A stretch of DNA of 42,362 bases, from NCBI GenBank assembly GCA_002412705.1, contig DHVO01000061.1:1-42362 (forward strand), in the 5' to 3' direction. The position numbers were made by a program, and so were the translations under genes. Origin of the DNA: Bacteroidales bacterium UBA5206. GTDB lineage: Bacteria > Bacteroidota > Bacteroidia > Bacteroidales > Tenuifilaceae. Of this stretch, positions 7,624 to 17,092 are shown piece after piece (position 1 is the first letter of the stretch; every line of letters starts with the position of its first letter). Under the pieces are notes generated by a model. The model did not search any database. It saw nothing but the letters and a program-made list of their open reading frames with translations, and had not been told where the DNA came from.

Positions 7624-10566
7624 ATGCAACAAAAGAGCATCAACACCCAATTTGCACAGCTAAGCCAGCAGCTAGAAGGGGAACTAAAATGGGATATATC
7701 AACTAAACTACAGTACGCAACCGATGCTTCGGCATACCGTGAGATACCCGATGCGGTGGCCTATCCAAAAAGCAAAGCAGACCTACAGGTTTTGGTTAAG
7801 TTTGCCAAGGAGCACGGCATGGCGCTAATACCCCGAACTGCGGGAACATCGCTGGCAGGACAAGTAGTGGGGAAAGGGATTATTGTTGACCTATCTAAGC
7901 ATTGGAACAGGGTACTTGAGATTAATGCCGATGAGCACTGGGTAAGAGTTGAACCCGGTGTGATTCTGGATGAGCTTAACCTAATGGTAAAACCCTACGG
8001 ACTTTTCTTTGGCCCCGAAACATCAACAGCAAACCGATGCATGATTGCAGGAATGGTGGGAAACAACTCCTGTGGTTCGCACTCCATTATTTACGGTAGT
8101 ACTAGAGATCACACCATATCTGTAAAAATGATTATGGACGATGGCAACGAGTATGAATTTGCTGCCGTTGACAAGCACCAGTATCTAAATAAAGCCAAAC
8201 TCGATAGCAAGGAGGGGCATATATATAAAGGCTTACTAAGCATTTTGAACAACAGCCAAACGCTTCAGAAAATTGATGAGGAGTACCCAGAACCATCCAT
8301 AAAGAGACGAAATACCGGTTACGCCCTAGATCTGCTTACAGATTGTGATGCTTTTGGAAAATCGGACAAACCATTTAACCTCTGCAACCTTATTGCAGGA
8401 AGCGAAGGAACTCTTGGCTTTATTACCGAAGTTAAGCTTAACCTGGTTCCACTCCCACCTAATGAGAAAGCAGTTGTATGCGTACATCTAAAAGAGCGAG
8501 AGGAGGCATTTAAAGCCAATCTCATTGCCCTTAGATATAAACCCGGTGCAGTAGAGATGATGGATAGGTTAATACTTGACTGCACAAAGGGTAACATAGA
8601 ACAGAACAAGAACCGCTTTTTTATTGATGGCGACCCTGGTGCAATTCTCATTGTTGAGTTTGCCCGCGAAACGAAGGAAGAAATTGAGCAAATTGCCCAG
8701 CAAATGGAGCACGAGATGCGTAGCGCTGGTTACGGCTACCATTTTCCAGTTATTTGGGGCTCCGATATTAGCAAGGTATGGGCACTACGCAAAGCAGGAC
8801 TGGGCGTGCTGTCCAACATTGAGGGCGACGCAAAGCCAGTGTCGCTGGTAGAGGATACTGCTGTATCGGTAGAGAAGTTGCCAAGCTACATGGCCGACTT
8901 TGCCAAAATACTGGAAAAGTATAACCTAGATTGCGTTTACCACGCCCATATTGGTAGCGGCGAGCTACATCTGCGCCCAGTGCTAAACCTAAAGGACACC
9001 AAAGATGTTGAGCTCTTTAGAACAATTGCCTACGAGGTTGCACACCTAGTTAAAGCCTATAGGGGATCGCTTAGCGGCGAGCATGGCGATGGACGTCTAC
9101 GCGGCGAGCTTATTCCCGTTATGGTTGGAGATGAGGTTTACCAGCTAATGCGCGATGTAAAAACACTTTTTGACCCAAAGGGAATTTTTAACCCAGGCAA
9201 AATTGTTGATACACCAGCAATGAACACCCACTTACGCTACCAACCTGGCCGCAAGGAGCGTAACATCGATACCATTTTTGATTTTTCGGCTGTAGGCGGA
9301 ATCCTTAGGGCTACCGAAAAGTGCAATGGATCTGGCGATTGCCGCAAAACAGAGATTATTGGAGGCACCATGTGCCCAAGTTACATGGCTACACGCGATG
9401 AGCAGAACACCACTCGTGCCAGAGCCAATATACTTAGGGAGTACCTAACCAACAGCCAAAAGGAGAATCCATTTGATAGCAAGGAGATATACCAAGTACT
9501 CGATTTGTGCCTATCGTGCAAGGGGTGTAAAAGCGAATGCCCATCGAGCGTTGATATGGCCAAGCTTAAAGCCGAGTTTCTGCAGCATTGGTACGATAAG
9601 CACGGCATACCATTAAGAAGCCGCCTAATTGCCTATATCACCAAGATTAACGCTATGGGTAGCCTATTCCCAAGCCTTACTAACTTTGTGCTATCAAATA
9701 AAGCCACATCGTTTATACTAATGAAATCGCTTGGCTTTGAACCCAAAAGAACCATGCCCCTGTTGCAAAAAACCACCCTCACCCGTTGGTTTAAACGGCA
9801 CAAAAATAAGGCAATGGCCTATAAGGGACGGGTTTTTCTGTTACCCGATGAGTTCACAACCTACAACGACACACATATTGGAATAAAAGCCGTTGAATTG
9901 CTTGAGCATTTGGGCTACGAGGTGCTAATACCCAAGATTAGTGAAAGCGGCAGAACCTACATATCCAAAGGGCTTATTCGCACGGCCAAGCGGATAGCCA
10001 ACAAAAACATTGAATTGCTAAGCACGCTGGTATCGGCAAACGAGCCCATTATTGGCATTGAACCATCGGCAATACTGAGTTTTAGGGACGAGTACCCCGA
10101 ACTTGCCACAACCGAGAATAAGGAAAACGCCATTGCCCTAAGCAAAAATAGCCTCCTTTTTGAGGAGTTCTTTATGCAGGAAGCAGCTAAGGGAAATATT
10201 GATAAGTGCGATTTTAAACACGGAAAACGACTAATAAAGCTACACGGGCATTGCCAGCAAAAGGCAGTGGCAAGCACAACCCCAACCAAGCAAATGCTAG
10301 CGTTTCCCGAAGGGAATAGCGTAACCGAAATACCTAGCGGATGCTGCGGCATGGCTGGCTCCTTTGGCTACGAAAAGGAGCATTATAAGCTATCGCAAAA
10401 GGTTGGCGAACTGGTGCTATTCCCTGCGGTTAGGAGCGCATCGGCCGAAACCATTATTGTAGCACCAGGCACAAGCTGTAGGCATCAAATAAAAGATGGA
10501 ACAGGCAAAACAGCACTTCATCCCATTGAAGTTATGTGGAATGCCGCTTTTGGACAGATAGAGTAA
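7624..10566 (+). CDS. FAD-linked 2-hydroxyacid (D-lactate/glycolate-type) dehydrogenase with Fe-S/CCG C-terminal module
   Basis: This 980-residue protein joins what are often separate GlcD and GlcF subunits. Residues ~35-250 form the FAD_binding_4 (PCMH-type) domain, with PRTAGTSLAGQVVG and NNSCGSHSIIYG. Residues ~280-530 are the FAD-oxidase C-terminal domain, with HIGSGELHLRP and SGEHGDGRLRGE. Next come two cysteine clusters for 4Fe-4S centres: CNGSGDCRK...CPSY near 570 and CLSCKGCKSECP near 640. The end carries a CCG module, with HGHCQQKA and PSGCCGMAGSFG, typical of electron-transfer subunits that pass electrons to quinone or another carrier. D-lactate is the most likely substrate in a fermenter, but glycolate or another 2-hydroxyacid fits too. 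A near-match to the Bacteroidota -7 box (TACTTTTA, 7599-7606) lies upstream. It ends 7 bases from the convergent kinase gene. Confidence 0.88.
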   Translation: MQQKSINTQFAQLSQQLEGELKWDISTKLQYATDASAYREIPDAVAYPKSKADLQVLVKFAKEHGMALIPRTAGTSLAGQVVGKGIIVDLSKHWNRVLEINADEHWVRVEPGVILDELNLMVKPYGLFFGPETSTANRCMIAGMVGNNSCGSHSIIYGSTRDHTISVKMIMDDGNEYEFAAVDKHQYLNKAKLDSKEGHIYKGLLSILNNSQTLQKIDEEYPEPSIKRRNTGYALDLLTDCDAFGKSDKPFNLCNLIAGSEGTLGFITEVKLNLVPLPPNEKAVVCVHLKEREEAFKANLIALRYKPGAVEMMDRLILDCTKGNIEQNKNRFFIDGDPGAILIVEFARETKEEIEQIAQQMEHEMRSAGYGYHFPVIWGSDISKVWALRKAGLGVLSNIEGDAKPVSLVEDTAVSVEKLPSYMADFAKILEKYNLDCVYHAHIGSGELHLRPVLNLKDTKDVELFRTIAYEVAHLVKAYRGSLSGEHGDGRLRGELIPVMVGDEVYQLMRDVKTLFDPKGIFNPGKIVDTPAMNTHLRYQPGRKERNIDTIFDFSAVGGILRATEKCNGSGDCRKTEIIGGTMCPSYMATRDEQNTTRARANILREYLTNSQKENPFDSKEIYQVLDLCLSCKGCKSECPSSVDMAKLKAEFLQHWYDKHGIPLRSRLIAYITKINAMGSLFPSLTNFVLSNKATSFILMKSLGFEPKRTMPLLQKTTLTRWFKRHKNKAMAYKGRVFLLPDEFTTYNDTHIGIKAVELLEHLGYEVLIPKISESGRTYISKGLIRTAKRIANKNIELLSTLVSANEPIIGIEPSAILSFRDEYPELATTENKENAIALSKNSLLFEEFFMQEAAKGNIDKCDFKHGKRLIKLHGHCQQKAVASTTPTKQMLAFPEGNSVTEIPSGCCGMAGSFGYEKEHYKLSQKVGELVLFPAVRSASAETIIVAPGTSCRHQIKDGTGKTALHPIEVMWNAAFGQIE

Positions 10567-10573
10567 AGCGTTG

Positions 10574-13033
10574 CTAGGATTTTATTAGGTTGCCCAATAC
10601 TTTCCAGAATACCTGTACATCTATTGGTTTAGATAGATAGCCATTGCAGCCCATGGCAATGGCTTTTGTTCTATCCTCATCCATAGCAAATGCGGTAAGA
10701 GCCACAATGGGTTTGTTAAACCCTTTTGTACGTAGCAGGGATGTAGCTTCTAGGCCACTCATAACGGGCATTTTTATATCCATTAGAATTAAATCGGGAT
10801 TTAGCCCATTCTCCACTGCAGCAACCGCCTCGGCTCCATTCTGAGCCCAAACTACGGTTGGTTTAGATTCGCTTAGTAGCGCCTCAATTAACTGGTAATT
10901 AGCAGTATCATCTTCGGCAACAAGTATTATCTTTGCATGTAGTGTTGGAATATTAATCCCAACGCTTTGCTCTGGATTGGCTATCCCCTTAACCTGATTA
11001 AAGGGAATTGAAAAGCTGAAAGTGGAGCCCTTATCGACCGATGAGTCGAACCATATTTTCCCTCCCATTGCCTCAATTAACGCTTTACAAATTGATAGGC
11101 CAAGTCCTGTTCCTCCTTGACTCCTTGAGTAATACTCATCAACCTGACGGAAACGTTCGAAAATAACATCTTTAAAATCGGCAGGGATACCAATACCTGT
11201 ATCGGCAACGGTAAAAATAATTGAGCCTCCCTCCACATAATATCCAAACTTAACACTCCCCTGCTTTGTGAACTTTATTGCGTTACCCACAAGGTTGGAT
11301 AGCACTTGTGTTAGCCGGTAATCATCAACATGGATGTTAGAAGCATCATCAGTTAGCCCTTTCTGGACAGAGAAACTGAGACCTTTAGCCTGAGCGCTCT
11401 CCCAATGCATGGTGAACAGGCTATCCAGAAGTCCATTAATTGATGTGGCTTTAGGGTTAATCTTTAAGTGCCCCGATTCTATTACGGATACATCAATAAT
11501 ATCGCTAATAACATTTAGCAAATTTTGGCTGCTCTTATTTATAAGCTCTAAGTAGCCTCTCATCTTCTCCTTTTCTATATCACGAGAAAGCAAGAGATTG
11601 GAGAATCCCTGAATGGAGTTCATAGGGGTTCTAATCTCATGGGACATGTTAGCAAGGAACGCCGTCTTCATTCTGTTCGCCGATTCGGCCGCTTCCATAG
11701 ATCTAACCAGCTCCTCCTGCATCTTTTTACGTTCTGTAATATCGCGCAATACACAGTGGAAGCTATCTGGAGAACCATCCTGCCTACGAATGAGCTTTAC
11801 GCTTAGCTCCACAATAATATGGCGGCTATAGCATGGAGAGAACCTAACCTCTGTAGTGTGCTGATCGTCGTCCGCTATAACCAATTCTAAAAACTTATAA
11901 AAAGAGTTAGCATCACTACTGGACTCAATAAAGCTAGAAAGGCTTTGCCCCACAATTTCATCAACGGACAAACCACAAAACAGTTGAATTGATGGGCTAC
12001 AATACACAACCGTTCCCGAAATATCCAATCGAATAACTACATCGCGCATATCCTCCACAAGGTTTCTGTACTTAACCTCATTAAGAGCCAGCTCTCCCTC
12101 CACTTTTTTCCTAATATCAATTTCGTGAGCCAGAGTGCTATTCTTTCTGCGTATCTCGTAGTTCTTGTTGAGTAGAATTAAAAAGAATAAGCTAATAACA
12201 ATGTCGTTTATTGCACCAAATATGAAGTACCACGACTCAAACGGTGACTTCTTAATCCAGCCCAACCTGGGCGTTGCAGCCAAGAACCAGCTACCACCAG
12301 GAACAAGAACTTCTTGTAAGACAGGCTCTTTGTTGAATAGTTTTGGGTCTCCGTATATCATTTCGCCGGATAGTCCAAATCCATCCCTACCAATTATAGC
12401 AATGTTTAGCGTTTTTGATGATGTTATTCCCCCATCAAAAAGCATTGGATCAATAAAAGCAATTATAGATACAACTCCCCAGTAAGAGGTTGTATCGTCG
12501 AGGCGAGTAAATACAGGTTGCCTTAAAATAAGAGCTTCACCACCCTGAACCAGCTTTGTTGGCCCAGCAAGTACAGCTTGCCCCTTTCTTTTTGCTCTAT
12601 AAATCGATTCCCTTTGAGGTAAAAAAGTATCATAGTTCAACCCTATTGCGCTTTCGTTACCAGCCAAAGGGTAAACCATACTAATTGTGTTATTTGGCGC
12701 TATTGCTATGTGCCTAATGTACCTATTCTCTTTTAAAACCCTTAAGCCAAGAGGTTCAAAATATGACGGTTTAATCCCCCCTTGGATACTTATGGTATGG
12801 ACAATTCCCTGTGTTATGCTGAACGTAGAAGTTATTATACCCTCAAGCTTAGCCCTAGCGGTGGATAGTTCGGACACCACCCTAACCCGTTGCTCGCTAA
12901 CCTTGTTTTCCAAGTCTAGTTTACCAAGGAAATAGCTTGTAACCAATCCAAAAACAAAAACAATAATAATTAGAGCCTGATACAGCCTAAAGCGGAAATG
13001 TCCTATAGGGTTGTTTACTTGTAGCGTAGGCAT
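10574..13033 (-). CDS. Hybrid histidine kinase: CHASE - PAS - HisKA - HATPase - receiver
   Basis: The 819-residue membrane sensor has a first membrane segment at about residues 16-36 and a second near 270-290. Between them is an extracytoplasmic region resembling a CHASE ligand-sensing domain. A PAS domain follows (~320-430). HisKA is next, with phospho-acceptor His465 in FLANMSHEIRTPMNS. The HATPase domain has LVGNAIKFT, ADTGIGIP and GGTGLGLSI. A C-terminal receiver has acidic DD in VAEDDTANY, phospho-acceptor Asp752 in LMDIKMP and the conserved Lys in LSKPID. There is no DNA-binding output domain, so it should pass phosphate to a separate protein not encoded here. It begins 20 bases after sucD on the same strand, so the two are probably co-transcribed; the ligand is unknown. 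Confidence 0.9.
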   Translation of the reverse strand: MPTLQVNNPIGHFRFRLYQALIIIVFVFGLVTSYFLGKLDLENKVSEQRVRVVSELSTARAKLEGIITSTFSITQGIVHTISIQGGIKPSYFEPLGLRVLKENRYIRHIAIAPNNTISMVYPLAGNESAIGLNYDTFLPQRESIYRAKRKGQAVLAGPTKLVQGGEALILRQPVFTRLDDTTSYWGVVSIIAFIDPMLFDGGITSSKTLNIAIIGRDGFGLSGEMIYGDPKLFNKEPVLQEVLVPGGSWFLAATPRLGWIKKSPFESWYFIFGAINDIVISLFFLILLNKNYEIRRKNSTLAHEIDIRKKVEGELALNEVKYRNLVEDMRDVVIRLDISGTVVYCSPSIQLFCGLSVDEIVGQSLSSFIESSSDANSFYKFLELVIADDDQHTTEVRFSPCYSRHIIVELSVKLIRRQDGSPDSFHCVLRDITERKKMQEELVRSMEAAESANRMKTAFLANMSHEIRTPMNSIQGFSNLLLSRDIEKEKMRGYLELINKSSQNLLNVISDIIDVSVIESGHLKINPKATSINGLLDSLFTMHWESAQAKGLSFSVQKGLTDDASNIHVDDYRLTQVLSNLVGNAIKFTKQGSVKFGYYVEGGSIIFTVADTGIGIPADFKDVIFERFRQVDEYYSRSQGGTGLGLSICKALIEAMGGKIWFDSSVDKGSTFSFSIPFNQVKGIANPEQSVGINIPTLHAKIILVAEDDTANYQLIEALLSESKPTVVWAQNGAEAVAAVENGLNPDLILMDIKMPVMSGLEATSLLRTKGFNKPIVALTAFAMDEDRTKAIAMGCNGYLSKPIDVQVFWKVLGNLIKS

Positions 13034-13053
13034 AAGAATTGCGCAAAAAGAAT

Positions 13054-13926
13054 TTACTCAAGTAATTGCTTCATGGTGCTACCAATGCTTGCAGGCGATT
13101 CTACTACATGAATACCACACTCGCGCATGATACGCATTTTAGCGGCAGCCGTATCATCAGAACCACCAATAATGGCACCGGCATGCCCCATTCGGCGCCC
13201 CTTGGGAGCCGTTTGCCCTGCAATAAAGCCCACAACGGGTTTAGTACCATGCTCCTTTATCCAGTAAGCAGCCTCGGCCTCCATGCCGCCTCCAATTTCA
13301 CCAATAAGGATTATACCCTTTGTTTCGGAATCGCTCATAAGCATCTTAACGGCATCGAGAGTAGTTGTACCAATAATTGGGTCGCCTCCAATGCCAATGC
13401 AGGTGCTTTGTCCAAGCCCCGATTTGGTAAGCTGGTCAACGGCCTCGTAGGTTAGGGTTCCAGAACGGGAAACAACTCCAACGCATCCCTTTTGGTGTAT
13501 AAACCCGGGCATAATGCCAACCTTGGCCTCACCTGGGGAGATAACACCAGGACAGTTGGGTCCAACTAAACGGCTATTGGGGTATGATTTTAGAAAATGC
13601 TTTGCCTTAACCATATCGGCAGTAGGAATGCCCTCCGAGATGCAAACAATAACCTTTATTCCTGCCTCAGCAGCCTCCATAATAGCATCGGCAGCAAACA
13701 AAGGGGGAACAAAGATTACGGAAACATCGGCAGCTGTAGCCAACACACCATCCTTCACGGTATCAAAAACAGGAAGACCAATATGCTGCTGCCCTCCTTT
13801 GCCAGGAGTAACACCACCAACAACATTGGTACCGTACTCAATCATCTGTGTGGCATGAAAAGTCCCTTCGCTCCCAGTAAAACCTTGAACCAATACGCGG
13901 GAGTTCTTATTTACAAGTACACTCAT
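13054..13926 (-). CDS. sucD: Succinyl-CoA synthetase (ADP-forming) alpha subunit
   Basis: This ~290-residue subunit carries the CoA-binding fold and the active-site histidine. Visible signatures are VQGFTGSEGTFH at the start, GPNCPGVISPGE near the middle, and GRRMGHAGAIIGG, whose His is the one phosphorylated in the reaction. The complex interconverts succinyl-CoA and succinate with formation of ATP or GTP. The open frame extends to an ATG at 13989, but the family starts at the ATG at 13926 (MSVLVNKNSRVLVQGF); the extra residues look unrelated. The beta subunit gene sucC is not next to it nor elsewhere in the window, so it must be encoded at a distance. The gene is divergent from the malic enzyme and leads directly into the sensor kinase. 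Confidence 0.93.
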   Translation of the reverse strand: MSVLVNKNSRVLVQGFTGSEGTFHATQMIEYGTNVVGGVTPGKGGQQHIGLPVFDTVKDGVLATAADVSVIFVPPLFAADAIMEAAEAGIKVIVCISEGIPTADMVKAKHFLKSYPNSRLVGPNCPGVISPGEAKVGIMPGFIHQKGCVGVVSRSGTLTYEAVDQLTKSGLGQSTCIGIGGDPIIGTTTLDAVKMLMSDSETKGIILIGEIGGGMEAEAAYWIKEHGTKPVVGFIAGQTAPKGRRMGHAGAIIGGSDDTAAAKMRIMRECGIHVVESPASIGSTMKQLLE

Positions 13927-14072
13927 AGCTCTGTTTTTGGTTTTATATCCAAACCTAACCTTTTTTGAGGTTAAAAGCAATATCGACAAAACACTATTGT
14001 CAATTGCTTGTTCATTTTTCGTAACTTGTCGGCTCAGTTTGAACCGTATTATAAAATCCTAAAATCATATTT

Positions 14073-15530
14073 ATGAAGCAGGTAAATGTAAAACTTGAAA
14101 ACTTGGGAGCTATTTTTCCCGATAATTGGACAGAAGAGCAGCGCTCAAAAGGCAAAACCCTTTTTCTAAAACGATTATCGGAGAAGGCACACACGCATTA
14201 TGGGGGGAAAATTCAAACTGCACCCAAAGTGCCCGTTCCTGGTTTCAACTGGTTCAATGTATGGTACACTCCGGGTGTATCAAAGGTTTCTACTAATATC
14301 AGAGATAATAACGATAGCTCATTTGAGCTATCCAACAGGGGTAACCTAGTTGCTGTGGTTAGCGACTCTACCCGTGTTTTAGGCGATGGCGACTGCACCC
14401 CTCCTGGTGGACTTGGGGTTATGGAAGGCAAAGTTTTTCTAATGAAGTACCTAGGTGGCGTTGATGGCGTTGCTCTTTGCATTGACAGTAAGGGTCCCGA
14501 TGGTAAAAACGATCCTAACAAGATTATTGATTTTGTTAAGATGTGCCAGCACAGTTTTGGTGCGGTTAACCTTGAGGATATATCGCAACCCAACTGCTTT
14601 AAGGTGCTTGATGTGCTGCGCGAGGAGTGCGAAATTCCTGTTTGGCACGATGATGCCCAAGGAACTGCATGCGTTACCCTTGCCGGCTTAATTAACGCCC
14701 TTAAGCTTACCAACAAAAAGATTGGCGACGTTAAGATTGTGCTACTTGGCGCAGGTGCTTCAAACACCACCATTGCCCGCCTACTTATTACCGATGGTGC
14801 CGATCCTAAAAAGATGGTTATTTTTGATACCAAGGGAGGTCTTCACATCAACAGAAAGGATATTGAGGCAGATAAGCGTTTCTACCGCAAATGGGAACTT
14901 TGCCAAACAACCAACCCTAACCATATTGACGAGATTGCCGATGCTTGTAAGGGAGCCGATGTGCTAATTGCCCTGTCAACCCCAGGCCCCGATACCGTTA
15001 AACCAGAGTGGATTGAGACCATGGCCGATAAAGCCATTGTTTTCCCTTGTGCCAACCCTGTACCTGAGATTTACCCATACAGAGCAAAAGAGGCAGGTGC
15101 ATATATTGTGGCAACTGGGCGTGGCGACTTTCCTAACCAGATTAACAACTCACTAGGATTCCCCGGAATTCTTAAGGGAGCACTTATGGTTAGAGCGTCA
15201 AAAATTACCGATAACATGGCCATTGCAGCCGCTCATTCACTGGCAAACTACGCCGAAAAACGGGGTATAAACCCAGAGAACATTGTTCCAACCATGGATG
15301 AGGCCGATGTTTTCCCTGTTGAAGCCGCCGATGTTGCCATGCAGGCCATTAAGGATGGTGTAGCACGCTACCAAATGACTTGGGACGAGGCTTACAGTCA
15401 AGCTAAAAAGGGCATTGATTACTCCCGCTCCTTTGCACACAAGATGCAAGACGAAGGATTTATTAATAATCCACCACAGGAGATGCTTACCGAAGCGCTT
15501 GAGTGGACCATTAAAGCAATTGAAGGATAA
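14073..15530 (+). CDS. NAD(P)-dependent malic enzyme
   Basis: The 485-residue product is the short, bacterial-type malic enzyme that decarboxylates malate to pyruvate with reduction of NAD(P)+. The N-terminal domain has the FNVWYTPGVSKVS segment, then GDGDCTPPGGLGVMEGK and CIDSKGPDGKNDP. The metal-binding motif VWHDDAQGTA lies near residue 190. The Rossmann domain carries VLLGAGASNTTIA, and FPCANPVPEI lies near 325. There is no C-terminal phosphotransacetylase-like domain as in long MaeB proteins. Nucleotide preference cannot be assigned by eye. It is transcribed alone, divergent from sucD, and ends at a bidirectional terminator shared with the alanine symporter gene. Malate-pyruvate conversion beside sucD fits a C4-dicarboxylate fermentation theme. 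Confidence 0.9.
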   Translation: MKQVNVKLENLGAIFPDNWTEEQRSKGKTLFLKRLSEKAHTHYGGKIQTAPKVPVPGFNWFNVWYTPGVSKVSTNIRDNNDSSFELSNRGNLVAVVSDSTRVLGDGDCTPPGGLGVMEGKVFLMKYLGGVDGVALCIDSKGPDGKNDPNKIIDFVKMCQHSFGAVNLEDISQPNCFKVLDVLREECEIPVWHDDAQGTACVTLAGLINALKLTNKKIGDVKIVLLGAGASNTTIARLLITDGADPKKMVIFDTKGGLHINRKDIEADKRFYRKWELCQTTNPNHIDEIADACKGADVLIALSTPGPDTVKPEWIETMADKAIVFPCANPVPEIYPYRAKEAGAYIVATGRGDFPNQINNSLGFPGILKGALMVRASKITDNMAIAAAHSLANYAEKRGINPENIVPTMDEADVFPVEAADVAMQAIKDGVARYQMTWDEAYSQAKKGIDYSRSFAHKMQDEGFINNPPQEMLTEALEWTIKAIEG

Positions 15531-15539
15531 TTCAAAAGA

Positions 15540-15570
15540 AAAGCCCTCTACTTGGAGGGCTTTCTTTTTT
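15540..15570. terminator. Bidirectional terminator between malic enzyme and Na+/alanine symporter genes
   Basis: The stem AAGCCCTC (15541-15548) pairs with GAGGGCTT (15555-15562) around a 6-base loop, with one further A-T pair outside. T residues follow on the plus strand (TTTCTTTTTT) and an A-rich run lies on the other side, so it can stop both convergent transcripts. The plus-strand T run overlaps the symporter's stop codon. Confidence 0.85.
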
Positions 15571-16975
15571 ACTTCTTCTTATCAAAGGCTCCGCTTCGGA
15601 GCAAGGCCATATAAGTATCAACCTCTACTTTCATAACTGGTGCTAGCAGAAGCAGCGCAATTAGGTTAGGAATAGTCATAAAGGTAATTACCATATCAAC
15701 AAAATGCCATACAATATCAATACCCCAAATTGACCCAAAGAAAACGAAAAGGGTAAACACATAGTGGAACGGCTTTATGGCTTTATCGCCAAATACATAC
15801 TGAGTAGCCCTAGTTCCATAGTAGTTCCAGCTAATAATTGTTGAAAAAGCGAAGAGCAGTAGGCCTATTGCCACAATGTGCTTTGCAAGGAAACCAACGC
15901 CAATGCGGGTTAATCCCTCCTCAAAACCAGTAACGGTCATGCCCACACCCATAATGCCCGTTTGCCAAGCACCAGTAAGTACTATTACAAGTGCTGTTAG
16001 CGTACAAATAATAAGCGTATCAACCATAGGCTCAAGCGATGAAACAAAGCCCTCGCGCATTGGGTACTCCGTTTTAGCCGCAGCATGAGCCATTGGAGCA
16101 GACCCCTGCCCCGCCTCGTTTGAGAACAAACCGCGACGAACACCCCAAACTAGGGTCATTATAAAGGTTGAGCCTACAAATCCACCAGTAGCCGCTTGCC
16201 CTGTAAATGCGCTTTTTACAATTAGAGCAAAAGCAGCAGGGATATCGCTAATATGAACCAGAATAATTACTAATGCAGAGCCAAAGTAAAGAATGGCCAT
16301 AAACGGAACCAGCTTTGATGTAACGTTGGCAATGCGCTTTAATCCACCAATTACAATAAGAAGTACTAGTGCCGATATAGCCAAACCAGTATATAAAACA
16401 GGAATGTTATAGCCAGTAAACAGCGCATCGGATATTGAGTTTGCCTGAGCCATGTTACCCGTGCCCAATGAGCAAAGAATACCAGCAAAAGCAAAAACAA
16501 CGGCTAGCACCTTAGCATATTTCCCAAGCTTATCCTTAAGACCGTACTCAATGTAGTACATTGGGCCTCCCGATATTGAACCATCGGCGTTTATTTTACG
16601 GAACTTCTGTGCCAGAGTACACTCAACCATCTTTAGCATCATCCCGAAGAAGCCAGTTACCCAAAGCCAGAAAATGGCACCTGGCCCTCCGTAGTAAATG
16701 GCTAAGCTCACACCAACAATATTACCAGTACCCACAGTGGCCGAAAGGGCTGTGGTTAAAGCCTTAAAGTGGCTAACATCGCCAGTATCGGTATGGCTAC
16801 TATACTTCCCTGCAACAAGTTTAATGGCATGTCCAATTTTAGCAATCTGGAGAAACCTGAATTTAAAAGTGAAGTAGATACCCGTGGGAACAAGCAATAG
16901 CAAAATTAGGTAGCCTCCAACGTAGTTGTTGTAAAGCTGAATTACAGCATCAATTTTTTCTAATACAACATTCAT
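15569..16975 (-). CDS. Sodium:alanine/glycine symporter (AGCS family)
   Basis: The 468-residue membrane protein has about ten hydrophobic segments. It shows AGCS-family blocks: ALSATVGTGNIVGVSLAI with GGPGAIFWLWVTGFFGMMLK in the first third, SGGPMYYIEYGLK near residue 145, RRGLFSNEAGQGSAPMAHA near 285, and the late FSTIISWNYYGTRA. These proteins bring alanine or glycine into the cell with Na+. Length and order of blocks are normal, with no truncation. It stands alone on the minus strand, sharing a terminator with the malic enzyme gene. Substrate identity between alanine, glycine and related amino acids cannot be read from sequence. Confidence 0.92.
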   Translation of the reverse strand: MNVVLEKIDAVIQLYNNYVGGYLILLLLVPTGIYFTFKFRFLQIAKIGHAIKLVAGKYSSHTDTGDVSHFKALTTALSATVGTGNIVGVSLAIYYGGPGAIFWLWVTGFFGMMLKMVECTLAQKFRKINADGSISGGPMYYIEYGLKDKLGKYAKVLAVVFAFAGILCSLGTGNMAQANSISDALFTGYNIPVLYTGLAISALVLLIVIGGLKRIANVTSKLVPFMAILYFGSALVIILVHISDIPAAFALIVKSAFTGQAATGGFVGSTFIMTLVWGVRRGLFSNEAGQGSAPMAHAAAKTEYPMREGFVSSLEPMVDTLIICTLTALVIVLTGAWQTGIMGVGMTVTGFEEGLTRIGVGFLAKHIVAIGLLLFAFSTIISWNYYGTRATQYVFGDKAIKPFHYVFTLFVFFGSIWGIDIVWHFVDMVITFMTIPNLIALLLLAPVMKVEVDTYMALLRSGAFDKKK

Positions 16976-17092
16976 AGGTTTTGGGTTTGGGGTATTATAA
17001 ATGGGGTTAGTTTAGACCGATAAAGATAGAACTATGAACTAAAAATGAAAACCCATTCTAAACAAATGGTTTTGTTTCGATAGTGATACAAA

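Noticed and set aside
13927..13989. Longer sucD start at 13989
   Set aside because: The extra 21 residues are unlike the family, which begins a few residues before the VQGFTG motif at the ATG at 13926.
13984..14000. GACAA/TTGTC inverted repeat in the sucD/malic enzyme divergent region
   Set aside because: A 5-bp repeat is too short to support an operator call, and no second copy was noticed.
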